Source of the DNA: Phycisphaerae bacterium
GTDB taxonomy: Bacteria > Chloroflexota > Anaerolineae > 4572-78 > J111
Assembly: GCA_028285035.1 (NCBI GenBank)
Contig: JANQQF010000156.1
Span: forward strand, 1-64,000
DNA length: 64,000 nt
Direction of reading: 5' to 3'
Under the pieces are notes generated by a model. The model saw only the letters and a program-made list of their open reading frames with translations, did no database searches and was not told the DNA's origin. This document shows positions 33,791 through 44,332 of the stretch, piece by piece; the stretch's first letter is position 1; every line of letters begins with the position of its first letter. Made by a program: the position numbers and the translations under genes.

Positions 33791-35569
33791 CTAAATATCA
33801 TACCGTGCGAAAATTCGTTGATATAAGCTGCAGCGATCCAATAACTCTTCGTGTGTGCCTTGATCGATGATTGTGCCATCTTGTAGAACCAGAACTTTGT
33901 CGGCCCAACGAATTTGGGAGAGGCGATGAGTGATCAGGAGAGTGGTGCGGCCTTGTAAGATTTTGCTAATGGCCTGTTGGATTTTGTCCTCAGTTGCACT
34001 GTCAATGGCACTGGTTGAGTCATCTAGGATGAGAATACGAGGATCGGTGAGGAGGGCACGGGCAATGGCCAATCGCTGTCGTTGCCCGCCAGAAAGGGTT
34101 ACACCACGCTCACCAATCACCGTGCCGTACCCATCTTTGAAACCTTCGATAAAATCGTGAGCTTGGGCTTCACGAGCTGCTTGTTCGATGACGGATTGGT
34201 CCGTGTTAGGGCCAAGACCAAAGGCAATATTTTCAGAGATGCTGCGCGAGAAAAGGAAGATGTCTTGTTCGATGGTGGAAATTTGAGAGCGAAGTTTGGC
34301 CATATTCCAATCTCGAACATCTGTACCATCAATCAATATCTGGCCCGATTGGACATCATAGGTTCGATTGACCAGTTGCACCAACGTACTTTTGCCAGAT
34401 CCCGTCTGGCCAACAATCGCAACCGTTTGTCCAGGTGCGGCGGTGAAAGAAATATTTTTCAGCAACGGCTCATCACCATAACCAAAGGTCACATTCTCAA
34501 AAACAATTTCTCCTTGCATATCGGCGTCATAGCCACTCTGGTTTTCATCAAGCTCCGTTTCCTCTCGCATCAAACTCAAAATACGATTCGCACCAGCCAA
34601 ACCAAGCTGAACAAGCGCGAAGCTGAAAATTGAGATTTCAGTTGGGAAGCGGAGTAGCCCGATTAAGCCCATATAGGCAACAAAATCGCCCAATGAAAGC
34701 TCGCCAAGCGAGAAAAGATATAAGGCGTGCAGAAAGGCTAAGGTAAAGGCAATCCCAAATAATAGCACAGGTAAATAACGAGCTTGAATCTGCCCCTCTT
34801 TGACAAAGAAATCGCGGTATCTTCGAGCGTTCTCGATAAATTTCTGACGCTCCTGTTTCTCCTGCGCAGCTGATTTCACAACCTCAATCCCAGCAATCGC
34901 CTCGGTAAGTCCAGCATTCATCACCCCAAATTGCCCCCGCATCTGCCCGGCAACTGGGCCAAGTTGCTGGATGTATTTGTTAAGGGCGATGAGAAATACG
35001 ATCAGAAATAAAATCGGACTAAGGAGGAGATCGAGCCGGAGAAAGCCAACAAAAATAAAGGGCATCACCAAGCTGGTAAAGGAGTCGATGATGAGAAATG
35101 CTCCCGGATTAACCATCGCCCCAAGTTGACGAACATCTTCTGTGCCCCGGGCCATAATATCGCCAACCCGCTGCCGATTGTGAAAGGTTTGGCTTTTGCC
35201 CAGCAGATTGAGATACAACTCATCCCGGGCATCGCGGACAAATCTTTGGGCCAAAATTTCTACAGCAAAACTAGCAATGAGATAGACTAAGCCCTGGGCG
35301 ATAACCAAACCCAAAATTGTCATTGCAATGTTGAATAGCTGGTTGAGCGAGGGGGTAGGTTTTGTGACCTCGTCAAAAGCCGAACCAATAAAAAAGGGCA
35401 TCAGGGCAAAAAAGCTATTACTGAGAATAGTCCCCACTAAAAATGCAATAAGATACAGCTTGTATCGCCAAATGTGGGACCAAATCCAGCGTCCGCTGCT
35501 TGATTGATTATAATCGTACGCTTCGGCAACGGTAAACTCACGTTTTGGGGTAAATGTTGCTGTTGTCAT
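33791..35569 (-). CDS. ABC exporter half-transporter, TM287/BmrC-like subunit
   Basis: 592 residues: exporter transmembrane domain (about 35-325) and ATPase domain (about 345-590). Walker A is GQTGSGKSTLVQL and the signature is canonical LSGGQRQR, but Walker B is ILILDDSTSAID, with Asp in place of the catalytic Glu. Together with the neighbouring subunit this gives one degenerate and one active ATP site, the pattern of heterodimeric exporters. The start was set at the ATG with GGAG 7 nt upstream; a TTG eight codons earlier is open. It is transcribed first of the pair, separated from the second gene by about 150 bp of repeats. Confidence 0.93.
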   Translation of the reverse strand: MTTATFTPKREFTVAEAYDYNQSSSGRWIWSHIWRYKLYLIAFLVGTILSNSFFALMPFFIGSAFDEVTKPTPSLNQLFNIAMTILGLVIAQGLVYLIASFAVEILAQRFVRDARDELYLNLLGKSQTFHNRQRVGDIMARGTEDVRQLGAMVNPGAFLIIDSFTSLVMPFIFVGFLRLDLLLSPILFLIVFLIALNKYIQQLGPVAGQMRGQFGVMNAGLTEAIAGIEVVKSAAQEKQERQKFIENARRYRDFFVKEGQIQARYLPVLLFGIAFTLAFLHALYLFSLGELSLGDFVAYMGLIGLLRFPTEISIFSFALVQLGLAGANRILSLMREETELDENQSGYDADMQGEIVFENVTFGYGDEPLLKNISFTAAPGQTVAIVGQTGSGKSTLVQLVNRTYDVQSGQILIDGTDVRDWNMAKLRSQISTIEQDIFLFSRSISENIAFGLGPNTDQSVIEQAAREAQAHDFIEGFKDGYGTVIGERGVTLSGGQRQRLAIARALLTDPRILILDDSTSAIDSATEDKIQQAISKILQGRTTLLITHRLSQIRWADKVLVLQDGTIIDQGTHEELLDRCSLYQRIFARYDI

Positions 35570-35895
35570 ACATGATCTCCTTTGGCAAGGCAATAATGTA
35601 GCAAAACCGTAAATTGATAGAAGTTTAGGAAATTTGAGTTGTGGGAGAAGAATAGGTGTGGTGAAATGAATTAAGTTTTTAGTTCATCAACACCCTCAAT
35701 ACTAACACAAATGTTCTATTCGAGCCAAAATAAGGGGTAAGTTTGTAAAGAAGTAGTTTTGAATATAAGGGGCTTTATCAGATGAAGGATTCAAAAATTA
35801 AGGTGTCCAAAGTGCACTTTGGACACCTTAAAGAGTAAAGATACGTCCAAGCGTAGGGAAGACGTGGTAGGCCTCCCTCGCAGGCGAAGTACAGG
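35570..35895. other. intergenic region upstream of the ABC pair
   Basis: About 325 bp, AT-rich. It holds the DUF11-gene terminator (35793-35831) and presumably the ABC promoter. No ORF or RNA gene is supported. Confidence 0.5.
35793..35831 (-). terminator. perfect-palindrome terminator of the DUF11 gene
   Basis: 34-bp perfect palindrome with arm TTAAGGTGTCCAAAGTG (35798-35831), followed on the minus strand by TTTTTGAATCC. Confidence 0.8.
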
Positions 35896-38800
35896 TTAAT
35901 TAGACCCTAAATCAGGCCGTGGACCTACGGCCCCATCAATTTTCTCAGCCTCTTCGGCCGCTTTAGCGCCAGTGATAATATTTAGAGAAACAGCACTAGA
36001 CATATTGTTGTTCTCATTACTTTCTATAACTTCAACATTGGTTGCCCCAGTCGAGTCATTCCCATCAAAGCTATCCACGAAGGCATAGAATGTATAATCA
36101 CCAATGGGCAAAAGACCATCCCAATCTGTAATGTCTTTATCAGGGTCAATGGTCGGCCCGATGCCTTCTGAGCCATCCGAAGTTAAGACAACACTCTCAC
36201 CTGCGGCAAGCGGTGGAATGGCCCAACCAATGCCTTGGGTAGAATTAATCGGAGAAATCTTCCAACGACGATCAGCCCCCAAGCTCGTTGTATTTGGTAA
36301 GACCTGAGGATTCACATAGAAATCAGTCCAGAAGCCTTCACCTGTTGCCGCTGGGCCATCATTCTTCACCACCACCCTGACAACCAACTGATCAGTGGAG
36401 GACGCATTAGAAGGATTCACTGTAAAGCTGGTGATAATTAAGTCAGGTCGCGGGGTGGAGTCAGGGGTTGGGGTAAATGTTGGTGTAGGTTCGGCCGGAT
36501 CAGGTGTTGGTGTCGGTGTGGGTGTTGGTCCTGTAGAGAAATCTTTTAGAAGAATTGGTAGATAGATGTATCTGGTAATCATAATAACAGGGACACTCAC
36601 TGAGTCATTTTCATTGCCTGCGTTATCCTCAGTGCCCGTTCCAGTAAAGTCAATTTGAACATTATTTACGAATGTGCCAGAGAATGTGGAAGAGGTATCC
36701 AAGGTTAGAGTTAACGTCTTACCCCCAATCAACTGATTCAAATTCCAAATGATCGGGCCTGTCCCCGTACAGGAGTCAGAACAGCTATTAAAGCCAGCCA
36801 CTGAAGTTATAAAGGAATCTGTGATCGTAACATCAGCAGGGTCTGGACCTGGGTTAAAGACTGTGATGGAATAATCAATCGACTCACCAGCAATTGTTTC
36901 AGTCGCGGCGGTGCTCTTGAATATCTGTAAATCAGCAGTTGGATATCTTACTGCAGTTGAGACACTAGACTCGTTATCAGAGGCATCTAATTCGACAGCC
37001 GGAATGGTAAAGGTAATATCGGCTGTATTAACGATTGTGCCCGTGAATGAAGGGGAGGTTTCAAGCACGAGTTGTAATGTTTGTGGGACCCCAATCGATA
37101 AACTAGTGATATTCCAGCTTGCTGTATTTGAGGCGATCACACAACCATTATCACAACTGGATATTTCAGCGGCCCCACTGGCTGGAATAAAGTTGTCAGT
37201 CACGAGTAAATTATCAATGACATCACCACTCACATTGGTGATGGTAATGGTATAAGTAATAAAATCACCCGCGACAACATCCGTTGAACCTTCCCGTGCC
37301 TTGCTAATACTTAAATTAGCTTCTGGTAATCGAACCGTGACATCAACATTATCTTCATTGTTTGACTCATTAAGATCAACAGCATTCACAATCGCATGAG
37401 CAATCTCAACTGTGTTGGTTAATGTCCCAGCAAAGGTATTCGCCGTTCGCAGGACAACGGTTCGGGTTTGGGTTGTGCTAAATGACGCCAGATTCCAGAC
37501 CAATGTGCCTGTCCCTAAATCAGTACATCCATCACAACTCACGACCGAGGCGATCTTACTTATATCAAAGGTATCGGTAACAATCGCCGCACTTTCATCT
37601 GGTCCATCATTACTGATTGTAATCGTGTAGGTGACCAGATCACCTGCAACAATAGGTGTTGTACCAACTTGTTCTTTGTCCACACCAAAATCAGACGTGG
37701 GGAAACGTACAGGCACATCGATATCGTCGCTATTGTTGAACTGTACAGGGTCAACCAAGAAGTTCTCTAGCGTTGAGGTAATTTCAACGTTGTTGACAAG
37801 CGTCCCCGAGAAGTCAGTACGGGCTTGTAATATCAGATTCAAGAGTACCACACCTTCAAATTGATCAACATTCCATTGCACTTTATTGTCATCAGGCGCA
37901 GCTGGATTAGTACATCCACTCGGCGCACAAGTATTAAATATAGCTTGGCTTAAATCAAAGGTATCGGTGATAACAACATCAACGGCATCAGGTCCAGCAT
38001 TGGTGATGATAATCGTGTAATTGATAAGATCACCAGCTATGATGTCATCAGTGCCACCGCGAATTTTGGTAATCTGTAATTCAGCCGTTGGGTTTCTGAC
38101 CAAGGCACTTTCATCGTCCGAGTTATTACCCATGATTGGATCTAAATCGTTTATTGATGTTGTCGTTATACCAGCCCTATTTACAAATGTCCCTAAAAAG
38201 TCCGATTGTGTATCAAGGACAAGAGTAAGCACTTGGGTATTTGTAAAGTTATCTAAATTCCAGACGATAGGCGGTGTTGTACCAGTACAAATTGCTGGAT
38301 CACACGAAACAAATGTCGCTTCATTTGTATCAAAGGTATCGGTCACGGTCGCATCCACGGTGTCAGGGCCGATATTTGTAATTGTGAGGGTATAGGTAAT
38401 CAATTCTCCGGCAATCACATCACCTGACCCAACCCGAGTCTTGCGGATTTCCAGGTCGGCCTCTCGGCCACGTAACGCTGTTGTAATTGTATCGGTGCTG
38501 TCCACATCCTGAAGACTCACAATTTCGATTGTATTTGTTACAACCGCGTTATCAGCCACAGACTCGGGCAACTCGACATCTAAGGTCAAAATTCGTGGTG
38601 AACCATCTGCTGTCACTTGACCAATCTGCCAAACAACTTGGTCAGCCGTGACTGTCACCGTGGGTAAGGATGGGTCTACGAGCGTTCCTACGCCTTCATA
38701 TGTATCAGTAATCACCACCCCCGTAGCATTCATATTACCGCTATTGGTATAGATGATTGTGTAATTTAGCGTGCTTCCCGCTGGAGCCGGACTCGGTGAA

Positions 38801-41373
38801 ACGCTCTTTGTAATTGTGAGGATCGGCGCACTGACAATCGTATTGGAGGCTGTGTAGATACTTCGGGTTGGTTCATCCGCACTGATTTCAACAACATTGT
38901 CAATAATTGTGCCAGAATCGAGCGGCGTATCAGTCCTTAGAGTCAGGGTTATAATTCCAGACCCATTATTACCAGAAAGCCCGCCAGGAATAGTCCAGAC
39001 TCGACCCGTATCTCCCAAAATTGACGTCCCTGGGCTGATATCAGGCTCACTCATTTCACCGACAAATGAACCCTGGGATGGATAGATATCAGTAATTACA
39101 ACACCATTGGCGTTGGCATTTCCTGTATTTGTATATCGAATTGTATACATTATTAACCCGCCTGCTTCAACTGACGCAGGTACCCCAACTTTGAATATTT
39201 CCAGGGTAGCCGTGCTTTCTACAGTTGTTGTCACGGTTTCACTGGTGGCCTGATCAAAGGTACTACGAATATTGGCTGTATTTGTAATTTGGGTGCCGTT
39301 TGCTAGCGGGTTATTGACGGTAACAATCAATGTATAGGTTAACGTCTCGTCCAGTGATATCGTTGGAATCAGCCAAGTAATTGGATTTCCGGCCGTTGGG
39401 TTAGCTGGGGTGAAGCCCACGGTTGCACTATAGAATGTCGTGTTTGCAGGCATCACATCTGTTAGGATCGCATTATTAGCTAAAGCGTTTCCAATATTGG
39501 AAATGGTCAAGGTGTATGTCAATAACTCACCAGCCGCAACAGTTGGTGATGGTTCAACCTGTTTACTAATTTGCAAATCAGGCCGACTGTTAACAGGCGT
39601 GGTAATTGTTTCTGTAGCGGTCATTCCTTGTAGCGAGGCAATACTGACAGTATTTGTAATGAGCGAGTCATCTGGCAGAGGTTTTGTAATTTGAACGGTT
39701 ACGGTCAAAATACCAATCTGGGCAGCCTCTCCTTCAACAAACCCAATATCCCATACAATATCCCCGCCTGAAGAACTACCATCGTGAACACCAGCAGGAG
39801 TACCAAATGTTTCGCTAAAAACGGCGTTATCATCAAGGGTATCGGTAATAATCACACCTATAGCATTAGCATTGCCACTATTAGAATAAACAATTGTATA
39901 GGTCAGAACATCTCCTGCCTCAATGTTTGTCGGATTAGCAGCTTTTGTTACATGTAAGGTTGGTGTACTAACAACTGTGGTAGTTACGGCTGGTGGATCA
40001 TAAATTAAGAAGTTTAGGCTATTTGAAACACTGGCCTCATAATCGTTATTCAAGATGGTACTATTCGTTAACGGCGAATCAACTCGCAAGGTCAAAGTCA
40101 TCTCTCGCATCGCGCCGATCGGTATCGAGTCGGTAATTTGCCAAGTGACAATATGTGAATCCGTTACCACAGAAATGATGCCATCAATACCACTTTCCAA
40201 ACCAACCCCAATCAATTGGGTATTCGCCGGGAATGTATCAGTCACAACAACATTATCTGCTGGTCCTTTTGAGGCTGAACTATTGGTCACAATAATCGTG
40301 TAGTTCAATAATTCTCCTGCCGCAACAGGATCAGGATTATCTAATTTGGAGACAGTCAGGGTTACTGGTGTATTGACAGTGACGATCACATCTGAACCAA
40401 AAGCTTGGCTAAATACATTACCGCCTGTCACCGCGTAAGTTTGATTGACAATCGAGGTGCCATCTGGCAATGGCAGGGTAACGGTGACAGCATACGTCAC
40501 CGTAAACACTTCATCAATATCCAGGGTCTCAGTCAAGTTCCAAGTGATGTCACCTGCTCCGTTATCATAAATACCACCATTCGAAGCGGTAATAAAATTG
40601 GTAAATGCGGGTAGTTCATCCGTCACAGTGAACGCACCCTCAGTTATCAAATGACCGTCATTTTTGATCAAAATGGTGTAGGTCAATAGATCACCAGGCT
40701 CAACATTGGGGAAGGGGGTGGCAAATTTTGAGATGTTCCAATTCGGCGCATTAACGATAACATCAGCTGAGTTTGTCGGTGAAGCGATAAAGGGTGATGG
40801 GCTCTCTGCTTCTGCACGATAGTCGTTATTTGAAATTATTGTTTGATCTATAAATGGCTCATCTACTCGTGCTGTAAAGCTAAAGACGACGGTTGAACCA
40901 TCAGCCATAGTTCCATCATCCATATCTAAAAGCCATCTAACTTCACCATCATTTTCACATTTCGCAATAGAGGACTTAAGCCAATCAGAATTTGAGGAGT
41001 CAATACTGGTACCTATACAACTTATATTAACTGGTAATGTATCTGTTAACCTTATATCAGTTAAGGCAAAACCAGTATTATTGGTTAGCAGGATGGTATA
41101 GGTAATTAATTCCCCTTGATTTACCTCTGTAGAAGGAAACACATGTTTACTAGCCTTTAAGTCGGTCTGCGCCTTGGCAATTTCGACCCCAGTTGGCAGG
41201 TTAATTTGTATGGCGTCATCTTGAACAGGTAGTGAAATCGTAATCTCAGAGCTGGTTGTAACTGGAATCAATAGAACAACTGCAGCAAAGATGATTGCTA
41301 TCACCAATGTAGTTACAATCTTAAGCCACCGTTGTTTCAAAATAGGGCGAGCAGTATTTTTTGGATTTGCCAT
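35896..41373 (-). CDS. giant DUF11-repeat surface protein with CARDB domain
   Basis: 1825 residues. One N-terminal membrane segment (TTLVIAIIFAAVVLLIPV, about residues 20-38) exports the chain. Twelve DUF11-type Ig-like repeats of about 115-130 residues follow; each begins like LxIxKxxxxxxVxAGxLxxYTIxxxN and ends near a TDTF/TDTLP motif. A Pro/Thr linker (PTPTPTPDPAEPT) leads to a C-terminal CARDB-like adhesion domain starting RPDLIITSFTVNPSNASS. There is no LPxTG sorting signal or C-terminal anchor. Repeats 8-12 contain paired Cys residues in EATFVSCDPAICTG-like loops, suggesting disulfides. It is probably an adhesin or cell-surface stalk. The start was set at the ATG with AAGGA 7 nt upstream. 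Confidence 0.9.
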   Translation of the reverse strand: MANPKNTARPILKQRWLKIVTTLVIAIIFAAVVLLIPVTTSSEITISLPVQDDAIQINLPTGVEIAKAQTDLKASKHVFPSTEVNQGELITYTILLTNNTGFALTDIRLTDTLPVNISCIGTSIDSSNSDWLKSSIAKCENDGEVRWLLDMDDGTMADGSTVVFSFTARVDEPFIDQTIISNNDYRAEAESPSPFIASPTNSADVIVNAPNWNISKFATPFPNVEPGDLLTYTILIKNDGHLITEGAFTVTDELPAFTNFITASNGGIYDNGAGDITWNLTETLDIDEVFTVTYAVTVTLPLPDGTSIVNQTYAVTGGNVFSQAFGSDVIVTVNTPVTLTVSKLDNPDPVAAGELLNYTIIVTNSSASKGPADNVVVTDTFPANTQLIGVGLESGIDGIISVVTDSHIVTWQITDSIPIGAMREMTLTLRVDSPLTNSTILNNDYEASVSNSLNFLIYDPPAVTTTVVSTPTLHVTKAANPTNIEAGDVLTYTIVYSNSGNANAIGVIITDTLDDNAVFSETFGTPAGVHDGSSSGGDIVWDIGFVEGEAAQIGILTVTVQITKPLPDDSLITNTVSIASLQGMTATETITTPVNSRPDLQISKQVEPSPTVAAGELLTYTLTISNIGNALANNAILTDVMPANTTFYSATVGFTPANPTAGNPITWLIPTISLDETLTYTLIVTVNNPLANGTQITNTANIRSTFDQATSETVTTTVESTATLEIFKVGVPASVEAGGLIMYTIRYTNTGNANANGVVITDIYPSQGSFVGEMSEPDISPGTSILGDTGRVWTIPGGLSGNNGSGIITLTLRTDTPLDSGTIIDNVVEISADEPTRSIYTASNTIVSAPILTITKSVSPSPAPAGSTLNYTIIYTNSGNMNATGVVITDTYEGVGTLVDPSLPTVTVTADQVVWQIGQVTADGSPRILTLDVELPESVADNAVVTNTIEIVSLQDVDSTDTITTALRGREADLEIRKTRVGSGDVIAGELITYTLTITNIGPDTVDATVTDTFDTNEATFVSCDPAICTGTTPPIVWNLDNFTNTQVLTLVLDTQSDFLGTFVNRAGITTTSINDLDPIMGNNSDDESALVRNPTAELQITKIRGGTDDIIAGDLINYTIIITNAGPDAVDVVITDTFDLSQAIFNTCAPSGCTNPAAPDDNKVQWNVDQFEGVVLLNLILQARTDFSGTLVNNVEITSTLENFLVDPVQFNNSDDIDVPVRFPTSDFGVDKEQVGTTPIVAGDLVTYTITISNDGPDESAAIVTDTFDISKIASVVSCDGCTDLGTGTLVWNLASFSTTQTRTVVLRTANTFAGTLTNTVEIAHAIVNAVDLNESNNEDNVDVTVRLPEANLSISKAREGSTDVVAGDFITYTITITNVSGDVIDNLLVTDNFIPASGAAEISSCDNGCVIASNTASWNITSLSIGVPQTLQLVLETSPSFTGTIVNTADITFTIPAVELDASDNESSVSTAVRYPTADLQIFKSTAATETIAGESIDYSITVFNPGPDPADVTITDSFITSVAGFNSCSDSCTGTGPIIWNLNQLIGGKTLTLTLDTSSTFSGTFVNNVQIDFTGTGTEDNAGNENDSVSVPVIMITRYIYLPILLKDFSTGPTPTPTPTPDPAEPTPTFTPTPDSTPRPDLIITSFTVNPSNASSTDQLVVRVVVKNDGPAATGEGFWTDFYVNPQVLPNTTSLGADRRWKISPINSTQGIGWAIPPLAAGESVVLTSDGSEGIGPTIDPDKDITDWDGLLPIGDYTFYAFVDSFDGNDSTGATNVEVIESNENNNMSSAVSLNIITGAKAAEEAEKIDGAVGPRPDLGSN

Positions 41374-41413
41374 AATGTATTCCTTCATCAAAAACTGTAA
41401 TTTAGGTATGTAC

Positions 41414-42226
41414 CTATGGTCTGTTTCGAATAAACCAACCAATCCCAATTGCGCAGAAAATTAATATCAATAAACCGACAAAAATTAGAACGACAAAATT
41501 TGTTTGTTGATTTTGAGGGGGTACCGCTTGCACCTGTTGCTCAAGCGTTATTTCAGTAGCAGCTATTTCTGGGGTAGCGGAAGGTATGATAACTGATGTG
41601 GATGTTGGTGAAGATGTAGCTTTTGGCGGTTGTGTTGGCGTATAAGTTGCGGTAGGTGGTATTGGGGTCGGTGAAGATGTAACTGTTGGCAACGGGGTTG
41701 GTGTCACGATATCTGTTTCCAATTGAGATGTTTCGGCTACAACATTACTTCTACTATCCATCGTCACCTTAAATGCCTCAACTGTAAAAGCACCGCTATT
41801 TTCAAGGTCAGATGTAATTATCAAGGTAAAATGAAGCACTTCTTCGGGTGCAACTGTGTCAGGGGTAAACCACAAAATTTCGCCAGACTCACCAATGTCA
41901 GGTATTCGGTTAAACCACTCAAGATTTGTATATGTTGTATTAATAAATAAGGCTCCTGCTGGTATTTGACCAAGAATACCTACTCGCTCAATTGATACCT
42001 GACTAACATTTGTAAGGGTCAAAGTATAAGAAAACACCTCGCCTTGAACCGCAAAATCAGCAGCAGGGACAATACTTATTTCAAAAGGGGCAGGCTCTTG
42101 GGCCGAGGTTATGATGGAAAACCAAAAATGAAAAACTAAAAGTAGGGAAGACAGAAAAATTATAAGAAAGAGAATCTTTTTTAGAGGGCGAAAAACAAAA
42201 TATTGAGTATTCATTTGTTGTGGCAT
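41414..42226 (-). CDS. DUF11-type surface protein with C-terminal membrane anchor
   Basis: 270 residues. An N-terminal signal or membrane segment (ILFLIIFLSSLLLVFHFWF) is followed by one Ig-like DUF11-type domain (about 45-165), a Pro/Thr/Ser-rich stalk (TPTPLPTVTSSPTPIPP and onwards) and a C-terminal membrane helix (FVVLIFVGLLILIFCAIGIG) ending in IRNRP. It lies 40 bp upstream of the giant DUF11 gene on the same strand, so it is probably its operon partner and perhaps a membrane-held receptor for it. The first Met has no clear Shine-Dalgarno; a second Met four residues on is equally possible. Confidence 0.8.
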   Translation of the reverse strand: MPQQMNTQYFVFRPLKKILFLIIFLSSLLLVFHFWFSIITSAQEPAPFEISIVPAADFAVQGEVFSYTLTLTNVSQVSIERVGILGQIPAGALFINTTYTNLEWFNRIPDIGESGEILWFTPDTVAPEEVLHFTLIITSDLENSGAFTVEAFKVTMDSRSNVVAETSQLETDIVTPTPLPTVTSSPTPIPPTATYTPTQPPKATSSPTSTSVIIPSATPEIAATEITLEQQVQAVPPQNQQTNFVVLIFVGLLILIFCAIGIGWFIRNRP

Positions 42227-42400
42227 GTTAACAAATTACAGATGTATCCTATAAATTGTAGGCATCTGTTTTTATCTGTGACAAAGGTACTACATATACA
42301 TACATCTAATCCTTATGTCTATTTCTTAGAGGAAAAGATACGGGAAGCTAGAATTCACAAGTGAGTAGTAAATTTTTGCAAGTAAATTTTTGGGTCAGGT

Positions 42401-43135
42401 CTATTGGGCTTTTAAGGTGTTTAAGTAGTTTTGAGCTTCCTGGCTGGCGCGTGGATCTTTTCCGGTGTCTTTTGCCAAAAAAGTTTCAAAGGCCTGGATC
42501 GCTTCATCTGTTTGTTGTTGGGAGAGGTAAGCAACCCCTAAAGTAAAGTGGGGTTCTGCTAATTCTGGTGATAACTCAAGTGCTTTATTTAATTGGTCAA
42601 TTGCTATGTTTAATAATTCTTGATCTGGCCCAGTAGCATTAATCAAGGCTCGTTGAAGATTTAAAGCCCCTAAGTTGTAGGTGACATCCCCGTCTGTCGG
42701 GTCCAACGATAATGCCTTCTCATAATTCTCAGCAGCCAGATCAAGCTGTTCTAACTGATAATATACAACCCCGAGGTTAGCATAAACATCTTGATACTCA
42801 GGATCTATCTCAATGGCTCGATTATAGGCAGCAATCGCTTCCGTAAATTCACCCCGTTCGACGAAGGCATTCCCTTGTTGAAATTGTTCTCTAGCAGAAT
42901 TTGGATTCACACTATTATCCTGTGCAGAAGATGAGGCATCTCCGCTTCGTTGAGTTTCAGATGAAGTCTCTGTTGAAACGGGCGTGGATCCCTGTCGTAG
43001 TAGGGTTGAAATGCCGAAACCAAGAAATCCAACAATGATGACAGCAATGATAACAATCCAAATTAATCCAAGGCCCTTACCTTCAGCCTCAGCAGCTTCA
43101 TCCAATGGGTCTTCAAAGATTGGTTCATTATCCAT
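42401..43135 (-). CDS. membrane-anchored TPR protein
   Basis: 244 residues. An acidic N-terminus (DEAAEAEGKG) is followed by one membrane helix (LIWIVIIAVIIVGFLGFGI), a Ser/Thr-rich linker, and tetratricopeptide repeats (about residues 85-235), e.g. AREQFQQGNAFVERGEFTEA and VYANLGVVYYQLEQLDLAAE. The TPRs face outside if the acidic end stays inside. It is a probable scaffold protein. It lies 11 bp downstream of the metallo-beta-lactamase-fold gene on the same strand. Confidence 0.85.
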   Translation of the reverse strand: MDNEPIFEDPLDEAAEAEGKGLGLIWIVIIAVIIVGFLGFGISTLLRQGSTPVSTETSSETQRSGDASSSAQDNSVNPNSAREQFQQGNAFVERGEFTEAIAAYNRAIEIDPEYQDVYANLGVVYYQLEQLDLAAENYEKALSLDPTDGDVTYNLGALNLQRALINATGPDQELLNIAIDQLNKALELSPELAEPHFTLGVAYLSQQQTDEAIQAFETFLAKDTGKDPRASQEAQNYLNTLKAQ

Positions 43136-43146
43136 AATAATATGAT

Positions 43147-43785
43147 TTACTGTTTTGCTTCCAATAAAATAATTTGTGTTTCCTCAGGGAGAGCTGACTT
43201 TGTAATTTTCAAACTTTCCTGAGTTTCATCCTTAGTAATTCCCATTTCTTTAAGGAATTTCGTAACAGGGTCAAATTCGATGGTTAAGTTGGGTAGCATA
43301 TAATGCATCGGAATAACCATCTGCGGCTCTATCAAACTGATCACCTCTGCGGCTTGGGTTGCATTTAGAGCCTTTTTGCCACCTACTGGCACAAGCAATA
43401 TGTTAATGTTCCCCATATCTTCAACCTGGCTTTGTGAAGGTACATGACGAAGATCGCCTAAATGACATATGGTTACATCCTCAAGTTCAATCACAAAGAC
43501 ATTGTTGGACATCCCCTGAGTTTCACCATCATCACTAGAACGCATATTGATGCCAGTCACAAAAATATCACTAACCTCATACTCACCAGGGCTATCGATA
43601 ACTCTATAATCCCCTTTAACCGCAGCAACATTATTATGGTGTGATGAATCATGACTAATAGTTAAAATGTCTGCTTTGAGGTTAGGTAGGGTGAGACCGA
43701 GTTCTTTACTATATGGATCGGTTACGACCGTACCCTGACGCCCACGTAACCGAAAGCAAGCATGACCATACCAAATGATTTCCAT
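43147..43785 (-). CDS. metallo-beta-lactamase-fold hydrolase (UPF0173-like)
   Basis: 212 residues starting MEIIWYGHACFRLRG, the hallmark of the UPF0173/UlaG-like group. The metal-binding signature HxHxDH is altered to LTISHDSSHHNN. Further ligands appear in DSPGEYEV, CHLGDLRHVP and VIPMHY. It is expected to be a metal-dependent hydrolase in the cytosol, substrate unknown. The start was set by family alignment at the sixth residue of the longest frame. Operon with the TPR protein. Confidence 0.88.
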   Translation of the reverse strand: MEIIWYGHACFRLRGRQGTVVTDPYSKELGLTLPNLKADILTISHDSSHHNNVAAVKGDYRVIDSPGEYEVSDIFVTGINMRSSDDGETQGMSNNVFVIELEDVTICHLGDLRHVPSQSQVEDMGNINILLVPVGGKKALNATQAAEVISLIEPQMVIPMHYMLPNLTIEFDPVTKFLKEMGITKDETQESLKITKSALPEETQIILLEAKQ

Positions 43786-44008
43786 AAATATTAACAACAC
43801 CTTTAGTAGAAATTCTGTAAAGCTAACCCTACAGTGAAGTTGTAGTCTAACGAATTCACAGGGTTTAGACCACGTACTGGTACAATTTTACCATGTTTCA
43901 AAATGGAACACAATTAAACATAATCCAAGAAATAGAAAAAGACTAAAGCGAGTAAATTGACTTTAGCCTTCAACAAAACTTGTACTTACATACTTATGAA
44001 GGGGACAT

Positions 44009-44332
44009 TTACGTCCGTTTAGATAATTGTTCAGCAAATTTTCTCATCATTCGTCGCAGATGATGATCTTCAGTAAGATAATATGTCGCATCCTCATTGG
44101 GCATCTTTTGTTGACCTAAAATCCCCAACAGGGTTAAGTCTCCTACGTCAGCTTGAATAGTATGAGAACTTCGACCAACATGATTAGCAATTTGGGTTAT
44201 TGTAGCCTCTGCCTCTGGATTGTGAGCAAATAGACTTAGAATATCCCATTTCAACAAATCTGTGACATATCGTTGTACAAATACAAGAAAGTCAATATCA
44301 ACTTCTTTTAATGGCAATTGAACAGATAACAT
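44009..44332 (-). CDS. small winged-helix DNA-binding protein
   Basis: 107 residues. The helix-turn-helix is in ITQIANHVGRSSHTIQADVGDLTLLGIL, followed by a wing (QQKMPNEDATYYLTED) and a basic C-terminal helix (RRMMRKFAEQLSKR). It resembles ArsR/MarR-type or BlaI-like domains, and no sensor domain is seen. It is upstream of the MBL/TPR/DUF11 group on the same strand with a 220-bp gap, so it may regulate that group. The start has no clear Shine-Dalgarno. Confidence 0.7.
   Translation of the reverse strand: MLSVQLPLKEVDIDFLVFVQRYVTDLLKWDILSLFAHNPEAEATITQIANHVGRSSHTIQADVGDLTLLGILGQQKMPNEDATYYLTEDHHLRRMMRKFAEQLSKRT

Noticed and set aside
43801..44008. Possible tRNA or small RNA in the MBL/winged-helix gap
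   Set aside because: No cloverleaf, CCA end or stable hairpin could be drawn.
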